DNA from: Micromonospora endolithica
Lineage (GTDB): Bacteria; Actinomycetota; Actinomycetes; Mycobacteriales; Micromonosporaceae
Direction: 5' to 3'
NCBI RefSeq assembly: GCF_003626595.1
Contig: NZ_RBAK01000001.1
Coordinates: 186,001-250,000 of the forward strand
Length of the DNA stretch: 64,000 nt
The position numbers and the translations under genes are program-made. The number at the start of each line of letters is the position of its first letter. Positions within the stretch are counted from its first letter, which is position 1. Under the pieces are notes generated by a model, which searched no databases, was not told the DNA's origin, and saw only the letters and a program-made list of their open reading frames with translations. This document shows positions 33,913-42,872 of the stretch, one piece after another.

Positions 33913-35094
33913 GTGAACAGCGTGCGTGTGCCCCGCCGGCTGCTTCTAGCCGGCGCGGGCTCGGCCGCGGTGGCGGCACTTGCCGGCTGTCAGTCCAGCA
34001 CGGCGACCGGGCCAAGTGCCCGTTCGACGACGCCATCGACAGGCTCCCCACCGGGGTCGGCAGGCGATGAGGCCAGGCTGCGCCGGAAGGTGGCGAGTTT
34101 GCTGGTCGTTGGATTCCGCGGCGAGCGGGTCAACGGCAACGATTGGATCGTCAAGGCGGTCAGGGAGGGTCTCGGCGGAGTGATCCTGTTCGATCAGGAT
34201 CTGGAGACGAGGTCGGTGCGCAATATCCGCTCACCAGCCCAGGTCACCGCCCTGGTGAAGACCCTGAAGGAGGCTTCGCCGGGGCGGCTGATCGTGTCGA
34301 TCGACCAGGAAGGCGGCCGCACGTCCCGACTCAAGCCGAGCAACGGCTTCCCGGCGACCAAGTCGCAGGCCGAGATCGGCGCGGAGAACTCCCCGCCCGC
34401 GACGCGGGAGTGGGCCCGAGGGCTGGTCGCCAGCCTCACCGAGATCGGCGTCAACCTCAACTACGCGCCGGTCGTGGACGTGAACATCAACCCGGAGAGC
34501 CGGGCCATCGGCAAACTCGATCGGAGCTTCTCCGCGGACCCGGACGTCGTGGTCAGTAACGCCAGTGAGGAGATCCGGGCCCACCGGGCCGCGGGCGTCA
34601 AGACCTCGCTCAAGCACTTCCCCGGCTCCGGTAGCGCGGCCGGCAACACGGACTTCGAGGTCGTTGATGTCAGCTCCACGTGGCAGCGAACTGAACTCGA
34701 ACCGTTTCAACGGCTGATCGAGGCTGGTCTCGGGGACTCGATCATGGTCGCCCATGTGCTCAACAGGCAGCTTGACCCGACCTACCCGGCGTCGTTGTCC
34801 CGCGCGGTCGTGACAGACCTGCTCCGGGGCAGACTCGGCTGGCAGGGACCGGTCGTCAGTGACGACATGCAGGCGGTGGCGATCACCCGCCGTCACGGCT
34901 CGTCAGAGGCCGTCGCGCTGGGATTACAGGCCGGCCTGGACCTTCTCGTCTTCGCCAACCAGCAGGTGTACGACCCGGACATCGTCAATAAAACGCTCGA
35001 CACCGTGGTCGGTCTCATCCGCTCCGGCCGGCTCACCGAGGCGCGCATCGACCAATCCGTCGCCAGGGTTGACACGCTCCGTCCGAAACGCTGA
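33913..35094 (+). CDS. GH3 beta-N-acetylhexosaminidase lipoprotein (NagZ-like)
   Basis: 393 aa from GTG 33913 (GTG 33922 also possible). Lipoprotein signal LAGCQ near 23-27. GH3 landmarks: SIDQEGGRTSRL, NLNYAPVVDVN, SLKHFPGSG, and VVSDDMQAVAI, where the first Asp of SDDM is the expected nucleophile. NagZ-type enzymes release N-acetylglucosamine from muropeptides. The lipoprotein form acts outside the membrane. In other bacteria these products signal beta-lactam damage, which suits its place beside an Ldt, a DD-carboxypeptidase and a BlaI/M56 pair; that link is inference. Confidence 0.88.
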   Translation: MNSVRVPRRLLLAGAGSAAVAALAGCQSSTATGPSARSTTPSTGSPPGSAGDEARLRRKVASLLVVGFRGERVNGNDWIVKAVREGLGGVILFDQDLETRSVRNIRSPAQVTALVKTLKEASPGRLIVSIDQEGGRTSRLKPSNGFPATKSQAEIGAENSPPATREWARGLVASLTEIGVNLNYAPVVDVNINPESRAIGKLDRSFSADPDVVVSNASEEIRAHRAAGVKTSLKHFPGSGSAAGNTDFEVVDVSSTWQRTELEPFQRLIEAGLGDSIMVAHVLNRQLDPTYPASLSRAVVTDLLRGRLGWQGPVVSDDMQAVAITRRHGSSEAVALGLQAGLDLLVFANQQVYDPDIVNKTLDTVVGLIRSGRLTEARIDQSVARVDTLRPKR

Positions 35095-35287
35095 CTGTAA
35101 CGGCGGGCCTGCCTGCCGTCAGTCCAGCCAGGATCGCGTGCCTGGCTGCGGGGTTAGTCGACCAGCGCGGTCCGCGACACGTCGCCATCCGGACAGCGCG
35201 TCACCGTGGCGGCTACCGGCGGGGCCTGGCCTGCCTGGCCCAGATTCGAGGCCGACCCCAGCCGGTGCCTTTGTTGGCGCGTTTTCG

Positions 35288-35884
35288 CTAGCCGAGGAAC
35301 TTCTGCAGCGTCTGAACCTCGTCGGCCTGAGTCCGCTCGATGGCGGCAGCCAGGTTCTTGGCTTCGGCGTTGGTGCCGTCGGATTGCACGGTGCGGGCCA
35401 TCTGGATGGCGCCGTTGTGGTGGGCGATCATGAGCCGGGCGAACATCCGGTCGAAGTCGTCGCCACTGGCGGCCTTCAGCGCGGCCAGGTCCTTGTCGGA
35501 AACCATGCCGGGCATCGCGTCCGTACCGTGTATCTGGTGCCCGCCAGGGGCCTCCGTCGGCTTACCCATGGCGGTCAACCAGCCTGCCATCGTGGTGATC
35601 TCGGGGGCCTGTGCCGCTTTGATCTGGGCCGCGAGCTTCTTCAGATCGGGGTCCTTGACACGGGTTGCGGCCAAGTCGGCCATCTCCACGGCCTGCTCGT
35701 GATGGGGGATCATCATCTGGGCGAACATCACTTCAGCGTCGTTGAGTTGGGCGCTCGCGGCTGACGACGATGCGGTGGCGCCTGGGCTGGCGTTGTCTGC
35801 GGTGCCGGTCGACTCACCGCCGCCGCAGCCGGTCATGGCGAGGAGTGCGAGCATGGCGGAGCCACTCAGGAGGGTACGGCGCAT
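35288..35884 (-). CDS. DUF305 family lipoprotein, third copy
   Basis: 198 aa from ATG 35884. Lipoprotein signal MLALLAMTGCGGG. Motifs FAQMMIPHHEQAVEMAD and FARLMIAHHNGAIQMAR and the loop GGHQIHGT match the copy ending at 11700 almost position for position, so the two are recent paralogues. It is divergent from the copC-copD gene with a CTACTA/TAGTAG dyad between them. Copper binding is inferred. Confidence 0.87.
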   Translation of the reverse strand: MRRTLLSGSAMLALLAMTGCGGGESTGTADNASPGATASSSAASAQLNDAEVMFAQMMIPHHEQAVEMADLAATRVKDPDLKKLAAQIKAAQAPEITTMAGWLTAMGKPTEAPGGHQIHGTDAMPGMVSDKDLAALKAASGDDFDRMFARLMIAHHNGAIQMARTVQSDGTNAEAKNLAAAIERTQADEVQTLQKFLG

Positions 35885-36002
35885 CAACGAACGGTTCGTC
35901 AGACTTGCGGCCTTTCCTGGCACATTGGGGATTACGCATCTTCGCTCGTCATAGGGGCTTGCCAGCCACCGGTCGCTCAACCTTGCCCGTCCTGCGGCAC
36001 CC

Positions 36003-36022
36003 CTACTAGCCGGGGATAGTAG
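36003..36022. promoter_or_regulatory. CTACTA-N8-TAGTAG dyad (proposed BlaI-type operator 5)
   Basis: Perfect dyad, spacer GCCGGGGA, between the divergent DUF305 and copC-copD genes. On the plus side CTACCAT at 36027-36033 could be the -10 element, as at 13508. Confidence 0.75.
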
Positions 36023-36073
36023 TGCCCTACCATGGCGACCGGCGGCAGGGGTACGACCCCACGGACACGCGTC

Positions 36074-37723
36074 ATGCCCACGAATGGTCGACAGAAGGAT
36101 CTACAGTGCCCTTCAAGCGGCAGCCCGGGCGGCCGGACCTTGCCTGAGACATCGTCGGGTTTTCAGCGGGGTCGCCTGTCAGCAAGTCGAGCCGTAGGCT
36201 GGGCACTGCGGTACTGGCTGGTCCTGCTCCCCGCCCTCGTCGCGGCGCTGGGGATCGCCTCCCCTGCGACGGCACATTTCAAACTGAGTGAGGCCGTACC
36301 CGCCGACGGTGCGCGGGTCAACGCCCCGGTCAAAGAGATCCGACTGAGCTTCAGCGCCGAGGGCACGCCGATCGGTGCCGGCTTCAAGCTTTTCGACGGC
36401 AATGGCGGTGCGGTCACGGTAATCAGTCACACCCCGGACCGCGGTCGGACCTGGCTACTCCATCCCGCCGCACCTCTGACCACAGGCGCCTTCGAACTAC
36501 AGTGGAACGTCGCGGCTCCGGACGCACATCCCCTGAACGGCACCGTCAGATTCACGGTGCGCCCCTCCACCGCTGATCCGGGAGCCACCGCTGATCCGCA
36601 CACCACGGCCGGCTCCCACGGGCACGACGGCCATGGCGCGCCCACCATGCCCTCCGGAAAACCGGCTACCCCCGCCCTCGGACACCACATAGACCACAAC
36701 CGCAACGCGGAGCAGGGGGCGGTAAGGCTCGTCGGGAGTCTCGGGCGCTGGGTCTCCTACGGAGCCATCCTGCTCGGTGTCGGAGGACTTGTCTTCGCGC
36801 TGACCACCCTGGTGGGTACTCGCAGTGACATCCGGGTGGTGCAGAAATGGGTCCGGGCATCCGGGCTGGCCGTGGCGGCCGGAGCAGCCCTTGAACTGCT
36901 TGCGCTCGCCGCCATCTTCAGCGAGGAGGGCACCTTTGCCTCCGCGATCAGCGCCCACGCCATCACCGCCCTCAGCCAGACCCCCGTTGGCGCCGGTTTG
37001 GCCCTGCGGTTCACCGGCGCCGCCGGCCTGCTCACCGCCGGCACGCTCGAAGCGGCACTAATCAGGGGGCGCCACGCCGCAGGACGCCATTCCGTGCCGA
37101 CCGTGGCCGCGATACCCACCGACTCCCGTCCATTGGCGAGGTCGCCACGGCGGGCCCGGCCGACGTCGCCGCCCAGCGGGTACGAGCCCGAGCCGTCCGG
37201 CCCGTCCTGCTGGCCGCCACCGTGGCACTGCTGCTGAGTTCCTTCCTCCTCGACGGGCACACCGTCACCGCCGAATCCCGAACCGTCATGGTCCTCGCCG
37301 ACCTCGCCCACACCATTGCCGACGCGGTCTGGGTCGGCGGTGTCCTACTGCTAACGGTCCTGCTCGTGGGCCGGGCCCGCCTGGGCGTACCGACGGGGGC
37401 CGCCGAGATGGCGGTCCGCTTCTCCGTACCGGCCACCGCCGCGGTCGCACTGACCGGTATTGCCGGCACCGCGTTGACTCTGCTGATCCTCGACCGGCCC
37501 GCGAACCTCGTGACCACCAGTTGGGGACGGGTGCTACTCGTCAAGGTCGTCTTGGTGGCGGTCGTCGCCCTGGTCGGCCTCTACAACAGCAGGCACATCC
37601 TGCCCAAACTGGATCAGCTGCCATGGACCCCACCTATCGACTACGGCGTACGTCGTGGTCGAAGCGGTTCTGATGCTCGGCGTCCTGCTCGTCACCGCGA
37701 TCCTCGTCAACGCCGAAACCTGA
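36074..37723 (+). pseudogene. CopC-CopD fusion gene with two compensating frameshifts
   Basis: The first frame encodes a signal peptide, a CopC domain beginning TAHFKLSEAVPADGARV with MPSGK and HHIDHN His motifs, then the first helices of CopD (WVSYGAILLGVGGLVF). The frame is lost near 37105-37135. The next frame continues ATVALLLSSFLLDGHTVTAE...GGVLLLTVLLVG, and near 37640 the first frame returns as AYVVVEAVLMLGVLLVTAILVNAET with a stop at 37721-37723. The start is uncertain: an ATG at 36032 is too near the dyad, ATG 36074 lacks a ribosome site, and GTG 36106 has one (GAAGGAT) but lies in another frame. Either a decayed copper-import/binding gene or assembly errors. Confidence 0.75.
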
Positions 37724-37792
37724 CCCAGTCAGGACCGGAGCGTCCGGGCTCCGCCAGCAGCTCCCGCTTCCGTCCCGCACAGGGGAGAGAAC

Positions 37793-38053
37793 ATGGCAGC
37801 CGCCACAGACTCACAGAGGAACGACGCAGGCAGGTACTCTTGCCGCCCGCCCTCCGGCAGGAAGAACTACCTGACGCCCTGCCGGCTCGTGCGAATACGA
37901 CGTCATCGCCTACGCGCACAATCTCCTCGCCGGCGGCAGCTCAAAGCGTTGGAAGACCGTAAAGCGGTCACAGCAAGGGCGGCACTTCCGCGCCGGTCGT
38001 CCACGCCTCTTCGCCTGGGTCCCCCGCGCGCCCAACTTCGCCGGGCCAAGTAG
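37793..38053 (+). CDS. hypothetical small protein, doubtful
   Basis: 86 codons after an AGGGGAGAGAAC site at ATG 37793. The product is Arg-rich, shows no motif, and its last third overlaps the integrase gene on the other strand. It could be the truncated start of a gene lost when the integrase arrived. Confidence 0.2.
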   Translation: MAAATDSQRNDAGRYSCRPPSGRKNYLTPCRLVRIRRHRLRAQSPRRRQLKALEDRKAVTARAALPRRSSTPLRLGPPRAQLRRAK

Positions 38054-39092
38054 GTTGAACTAGCGAAAGCAGCGGGTGCAACTCACCCGTCAGAGCTACC
38101 AGCGCGCGAGCCACCTCGTACGCGTCTGCTCTCACGTACGTGCTAGTCGTAGCTGCATCAGATCTGCCGGAATGCCCCGCGTATGCTTGAGCTACAGCAT
38201 ATCCGAATCTTCGCTCCACCCACGTTAGGGTCGTGTGGCGCAGCCAGTGAGTGCTGATCTGCTGGGTTCTCACCCAAGGCAAATGTTTGCCTAGGCGCTG
38301 CCAAAGGTAGTCGTGGCGACGGCGGGTAATCGGCCTGCCGTTTCGATACCTGAGAAGCTTGTCGTGGGAATCGGTGCCGCCTCGGTCGGCGGCAAGCCGG
38401 TCAATACGTCCCGCCAGCGTGGGAGAGATGGGTTGCCAACGCACCGTCTCTCCTTTTTCATGCAATCGCACTAGGCACTGGTCTGCGTCAAGATCGGCCC
38501 GCCGGAGCGAAAGTCCTCCGTCGCGCCTGCAGGCGGTTTCGATATGAAGACGCAACAGCAGACAATCGAGGTCAGGATCATCCCCAGTGGTAGCAGCAAC
38601 ATCGACAATCAGGGCTAACTGCTTCCGCGAAAGCGCGCGCCGTGTGCTGGCTAACCGTCGTGGCTTCGGGACCCGCTTTGCCGGGTTGTCGGACTCGGAC
38701 ATGAGCCCATCGGCGACCGCGTAGGCGTAGATGCATCTGAGTGAAGAGATGAGATGCTCGGCGGCTGTGCGGCCTCCCCGGGAGTTACGTCGGACAACAA
38801 CCTGCTCCTTCATTCGCTCAGCGAACTGTTTAATCTCTAGAGGACTTGGCTCATCGATCCGTCTACTGCCCCATGCATCCCGCACCCGATTCCAGTAGGT
38901 GCCATACACCCGTCGCGTGCCAGCCGTCACTGCGGCGGATACGAGCTCAATGTATTCGGTGAACGTAGGCATCGGGCGAGCCGCAGGCGGCGCCGATAGA
39001 AGCTGCTCGGGTGTTACACCCAGCCGGGCCAACAGTAGGCGCGCCGCCCTCAAGTCCTCGCCATCGGAGCCCTTCTCGTTCACTCCTTCCAT
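37968..39092 (-). CDS. tyrosine recombinase/integrase
   Basis: 374 aa. N-terminal SAM-like core-binding domain (FTEYIELVSAAVTAGTRRVYGTYWNRV). The catalytic domain shows Arg in ETACRRDGGLSL, HWLRHT, AGHSG and the nucleophile Tyr in TSTYVRAD. It cuts and joins DNA at a specific site. Its start lies inside the upstream AbrB-like gene (13-bp overlap), so they are coupled. No second att site or tRNA gene was found in the window, so its element cannot be bounded. Confidence 0.92.
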   Translation of the reverse strand: MEGVNEKGSDGEDLRAARLLLARLGVTPEQLLSAPPAARPMPTFTEYIELVSAAVTAGTRRVYGTYWNRVRDAWGSRRIDEPSPLEIKQFAERMKEQVVVRRNSRGGRTAAEHLISSLRCIYAYAVADGLMSESDNPAKRVPKPRRLASTRRALSRKQLALIVDVAATTGDDPDLDCLLLRLHIETACRRDGGLSLRRADLDADQCLVRLHEKGETVRWQPISPTLAGRIDRLAADRGGTDSHDKLLRYRNGRPITRRRHDYLWQRLGKHLPWVRTQQISTHWLRHTTLTWVERRFGYAVAQAYAGHSGRSDAATTSTYVRADAYEVARALVALTGELHPLLSLVQPTWPGEVGRAGDPGEEAWTTGAEVPPLL

Positions 39093-39517
39093 CGCGCTTC
39101 CGTTCCGCTCGCGAACATGGTAACCATCCTTTCAACAGCGCCCATGTTGTACACCATCAACGTTCCACGGATCGGATTGGCCAAGGCCAAAACTCGGTCA
39201 CCGACCGCCATCCCGCAACTACGCCGCACCGACGACGGAAGCAATAGGTAACCTTGCCGAGTGAGTTTCGATCGCCCACCGCGCCGCGCCTCGACAACAA
39301 CGACGCCATCTTGACAAGCGATACTGATTGGGACGTTCGCTTCCCACCCAAGGGCCCGCAGGGGGTTACGATCCGCAAGGCGACCATTCACATCGAGTGG
39401 AGTGACGGTGCCATAGATTCCCGTTGAGTGATTAACTCGCACGAGGCGCGGCAAGGGCAAGCCCTGAGCCCGGTGGGCGACATCGCTGCCAGACCCTGAT
39501 TCTCTGCGCCGATTCAT
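39080..39517 (-). CDS. AbrB/MazE-like DNA-binding protein
   Basis: 145 aa from ATG 39517 with AAGGGGG upstream. GYLLLPSSVRRSCGMAVGDRVLALANP is a SpoVT/AbrB-type swapped-hairpin motif. A first, weaker repeat of this kind may lie at about 25-75 (GTVTPLDVNGRLADRNPLRALGW). It overlaps the integrase gene and probably regulates it or assists recombination. Confidence 0.7.
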   Translation of the reverse strand: MNRRRESGSGSDVAHRAQGLPLPRLVRVNHSTGIYGTVTPLDVNGRLADRNPLRALGWEANVPISIACQDGVVVVEARRGGRSKLTRQGYLLLPSSVRRSCGMAVGDRVLALANPIRGTLMVYNMGAVERMVTMFASGTEARWKE

Positions 39518-40753
39518 CGAGGCCCCCTTCACCTTGCACCCGGTTCTCCTCCGTGGCGTTCGGCCGCCATAGCACAGAAGCGCTGCCTCGGGTCCCCCTC
39601 CCCGATACGCCTACACACACCCAGCCCGTATTCGCTTTGTCGCCCGCAAGTGGTTCCGGAGCGCGGCGCAAAGTGTTATCGGTCCGACGGCTATAGGCGC
39701 CGCCTGGCTTGCTAGGTGAGGTTCCACCACCACCGAGCCTATGGAGCGGCACGACAGCATTCAAGGGAATCAAACACTGTTGGCCGTTCCATCTCGCCGG
39801 CCGCAAGCGTTATCAGCGGCCGTTTTTTATCGGCTGCCCGTAACCAACAGGCAAACACCGACAACAAGTTGATCTCGGTCGCAGTACGGCAGGCGCCCGC
39901 AGGAAGGAGCGGCGCGAGCACCACCGCCCCATGCAGCGGGAGCCCAACAGCCACCCCGGGGCGCCAGCCGTACTGCGCTTCGTCAACGGTGCAGTGCGCA
40001 GAGGTGGCACTTGACCGCCGACAGCGCGACCCCTCCCGTCGGTCGATGGTGCCGATGGTGACGGGTCAAGCTCGACATGAATAGCCGGGCTACAGCTCGG
40101 CCGGGACCGGCTGACGCCAAACGCGTCCGCTGGCCCTACAGCGCCGCCGACGCGATTTCATCGAGCCGGTCGGAGATCCTGCGCCCTTCCCCCGGCCAGC
40201 TCGGGGTCCAGCCTCGTCGGAAGCCAGGCCACAGGCGGGAGTCTCCGCTGCCAACCGTCGTCACGGACCACCGAACACGTCGACCAGGCCGTCCCGGAGA
40301 CCCTCGTCCCCGCGCACGCCAGCGCAGCTGGCTCGCCGAGCATCTCGCACGAGCAGCCCGCCGACGACACCGGAAACCGCGCGACGCTGCCGCCCATCGT
40401 GCGGTTGATGACCGGGCGGACGATCTGCCGCACACCGAGTAGTGATCATTAACCGCTGTCACCGGCGACGAACTCGCTCCGGTCCAATACGCCTTCCTTG
40501 CAGTGGTCAGGCCCAATCAGGGCAGCCGGGTCTGGTGGGGTCGGCCTCAGAGCGGCCTCGTGGGATCGGAGCCGTCGCTGGCGGCCTGTTTGATCATTCG
40601 CTCCGACCAAGACATCAGCGGCGTGAGCTAATCCAAAACCTCTAATCCGTCCTAGGACAATAGGTGGTTCGCTTGCTCGCCAGTAGTTCAATGAGAAGGC
40701 TCCTGGCGCGAGCCGGCGTTCACGTTCAGTTCGGCGCGGTGGTATCGACGGCT
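39518..40753. other. intergenic, 1236 bp, probable decayed DNA
   Basis: Long for this genome. Several open frames exist on both strands, but none has a good ribosome site and recognisable protein sequence. One plus-strand frame near 40340-40445 (SHEQPADDTGNRATLPP) reads like real protein and may be a remnant. This could be the scar next to the integrase. Confidence 0.4.
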
Positions 40754-42373
40754 CTACCTCCCCCTGGGCGTGCCATCAGTCAAGGGCAGAATCATCCTGA
40801 CAATCGAGCCATCTCGCCCGATCGTGATCGAGCGGTTGAGTCGGGCGACGGTACGTAGCATCGGCGTGTTCTGCGCCTCGGTGTGTATGACGAGGGCACG
40901 GTAGCCGGCGTCCTCGGCATATTGGAGGAGACGCCGCAGTAGTTCGGTCCCGACGCCGCGCCGCTGCCAGTCGTCACGCACGAGAAGGCCCACCTCCCCT
41001 TCGTCTCCCTCAGCAACGAGGTTCGCCATCGCGACCGGCTGCCCTGGCTCCGCACGAGCTGCGGTGGCGAGAAGGGTCAGCCCTCGGGGAGGGTCGAGCA
41101 AGCGGCGCAGCCGACCTGGTGCCGGCGTTGACCCTCCAAGGTAGCGCTGCTGGCGGCTACGGCTCGAGCAGCGCTGGTGTAGCTGCTCGACCGCCGCCGT
41201 ATCGTCTGCGGTAGCGGACCGAACGGTCAGCTCCGCGCCATCGGGCAGGATCAGGGACACGGGTTCGGTAGTCCAGTAGTTGGATGCGGCCCACAGCTCG
41301 CCCAGGTTGCGCACTTCCGCCTGCTGTACGGCATGGCCGGCTACGGCGGGGGCAGCAAGTTGCGCGAATTCAACGCCGGACAGTTCTCCTGACAAGTCCC
41401 AGAGGAGACGCGCCGCGGAGGCGTTCTGGGAGTCAGCGCTGGACTGTTCGAGCCCGACCGGTCCACGGGTGCGCCACCAACGAGTTGGCCCGAGATAGGT
41501 GCCGGACGGTACATCGGCAGCAGCGGCGAGCAGCAGCGGCCGTGCGCCGTCCTCCGGTTCCTGTCCAACGATCGCCCCTATCGCGCGCAAGGCCGCCACG
41601 CCTGCTCGGCGCCGGGCGCTTCGGGGCTTTGAGGATAGGAGCTGCGTAGCGACCCAGCCCGGGTGGCAGGCGATGCTACGCATCACGACACCGGCTGCTG
41701 TGATCTGGCGGTGGAGGTGGTAGGCGAAGAGGAGGTTCGCCAGTTTGCTCGCGGCGTACGCACGGTAGATGTCGTTGACCCGCGGGTTTGGCCAGTCTTG
41801 GGGGTTGAGGTGGGCGACGCGGTGGGCGGTGCTGCTGACGGTGACGATCCGGGCCTCAGGAGCGGCGAGCAGCCTGTCCAGCAGCAGTCCAGTCAAGGCG
41901 AAGTGGCCCAAGTGGTTGACGCCGAAGCAGGTCTCGAAACCGTCGAGCGTCCGCCATCCCGGCTCGCCGATCATCCCTGCGTTGTTGATCAGGATGTTGA
42001 CATGTGGATGGCGATTCGCGATAGCGCTGGCTGCGGCTCTGACGCTTCGCAAGCTCCCCAGGTCGATAGCAACCTCGTCGATAATGGCGTCGGGGTGCTT
42101 GGATCGGATAGCTCGAGCGGCCTCGGCCATCCTGCCGGGGTGGCGGCATGCCAGGACGACTGTGGCTCCTGCCGCCGCGAGTTGCCGAGCGGCTTGGAAG
42201 CCGATGCCCGAGTTGGCGCCAGTGATCACGGCGACCTTGCCACGTACGTCGAGTTGCGATCGGAGACCCCTGCTTGCTGCCCGGAGGGCAGCGCGGGACC
42301 TCAATCCCGACGCTGCCCTCCGATCAGCATCGCGCCGAATACGGTCGGCCGACGCGGTCAACGCGCGAGTCAC
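40754..42373 (-). CDS. SDR oxidoreductase fused to GNAT acetyltransferase
   Basis: 539 aa from GTG 42373, which overlaps the upstream stop (GTGA). Residues about 40-330 are a short-chain dehydrogenase: nucleotide motif TGANSGIG, NNAG, and YAASK with the catalytic Tyr/Lys. Residues about 370-539 are a GNAT domain: LTVRSATADDTAAVEQLH, then GEVGLLVRDDWQRRGVGTELLRRLL for acetyl-CoA binding. The two activities are rarely joined in one chain. It is the last gene of the NOS operon, so it may finish a small molecule by reduction and acylation. Confidence 0.85.
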   Translation of the reverse strand: MTRALTASADRIRRDADRRAASGLRSRAALRAASRGLRSQLDVRGKVAVITGANSGIGFQAARQLAAAGATVVLACRHPGRMAEAARAIRSKHPDAIIDEVAIDLGSLRSVRAAASAIANRHPHVNILINNAGMIGEPGWRTLDGFETCFGVNHLGHFALTGLLLDRLLAAPEARIVTVSSTAHRVAHLNPQDWPNPRVNDIYRAYAASKLANLLFAYHLHRQITAAGVVMRSIACHPGWVATQLLSSKPRSARRRAGVAALRAIGAIVGQEPEDGARPLLLAAAADVPSGTYLGPTRWWRTRGPVGLEQSSADSQNASAARLLWDLSGELSGVEFAQLAAPAVAGHAVQQAEVRNLGELWAASNYWTTEPVSLILPDGAELTVRSATADDTAAVEQLHQRCSSRSRQQRYLGGSTPAPGRLRRLLDPPRGLTLLATAARAEPGQPVAMANLVAEGDEGEVGLLVRDDWQRRGVGTELLRRLLQYAEDAGYRALVIHTEAQNTPMLRTVARLNRSITIGRDGSIVRMILPLTDGTPRGR

Positions 42374-42864
42374 CACTCACCGACCCCGTAGGCTGCTTCG
42401 TAGGTGCCGAGGTTGGTCTGCATGAAGAGGTAGAACCTGGTGCCGTCCTGGACGTTGGTGGCGAGGTTGCGCCACTGTCCGGGCGGTACGTAGGTCCAGC
42501 CGTTGGCGCAGGTCGCCCGGCCGACCCACACGACGCAGGCCCAGAAGGGACCTCCCCAGGTGCCGCCGTTGCCCGTGTTCTTGACCTGGATGTCCCGGCA
42601 CTGGCTGGTGGTGCGGTAGCTGCCGGAGCGTGGGAAGTAGGCGTCCTCCATGCCGTCGAACATCTGGAACGGGTCATGCATACCGAACTTCGCGCTGTAG
42701 GGGGCGCTGCGGCACCCTCCGGCGGCCTGCGCGGGTTCGGTCGTCACGACGAGAGCCGTGATGACGAGAAGCAGGGCGGTCGCGGCGGCGGCCAACAATC
42801 GCGGGATCCTTGTTCTGTGCTGCGGCTGCTCTGCGCTAGGAAGAATTGGGGTGGGCTGAGACAT
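42370..42864 (-). CDS. small secreted Cys-containing protein in the NOS operon
   Basis: 164 aa from ATG 42864 with a strong AGGAGGA site. Signal segment near 20-47 (LLAAAATALLLVITALVVTTEPAQAAGG). The mature part of about 117 residues has four cysteines (GGCRS, SQCRD, WACVVW, ATCANG), enough for two disulfides, and is rich in aromatic residues (WTYVPPGQWRN, TRFYLFMQTN). I do not recognise the family. Its place between nos and the SDR-GNAT gene is odd for a secreted protein and suggests self-protection, carriage or a separate exported effect. Confidence 0.72.
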   Translation of the reverse strand: MSQPTPILPSAEQPQHRTRIPRLLAAAATALLLVITALVVTTEPAQAAGGCRSAPYSAKFGMHDPFQMFDGMEDAYFPRSGSYRTTSQCRDIQVKNTGNGGTWGGPFWACVVWVGRATCANGWTYVPPGQWRNLATNVQDGTRFYLFMQTNLGTYEAAYGVGEW

Positions 42865-42872
42865 TTGTCCTC

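Noticed and set aside
36032..36034. ATG immediately after the dyad as the copC start
   Set aside because: It overlaps the likely -10 element and lacks a ribosome site.
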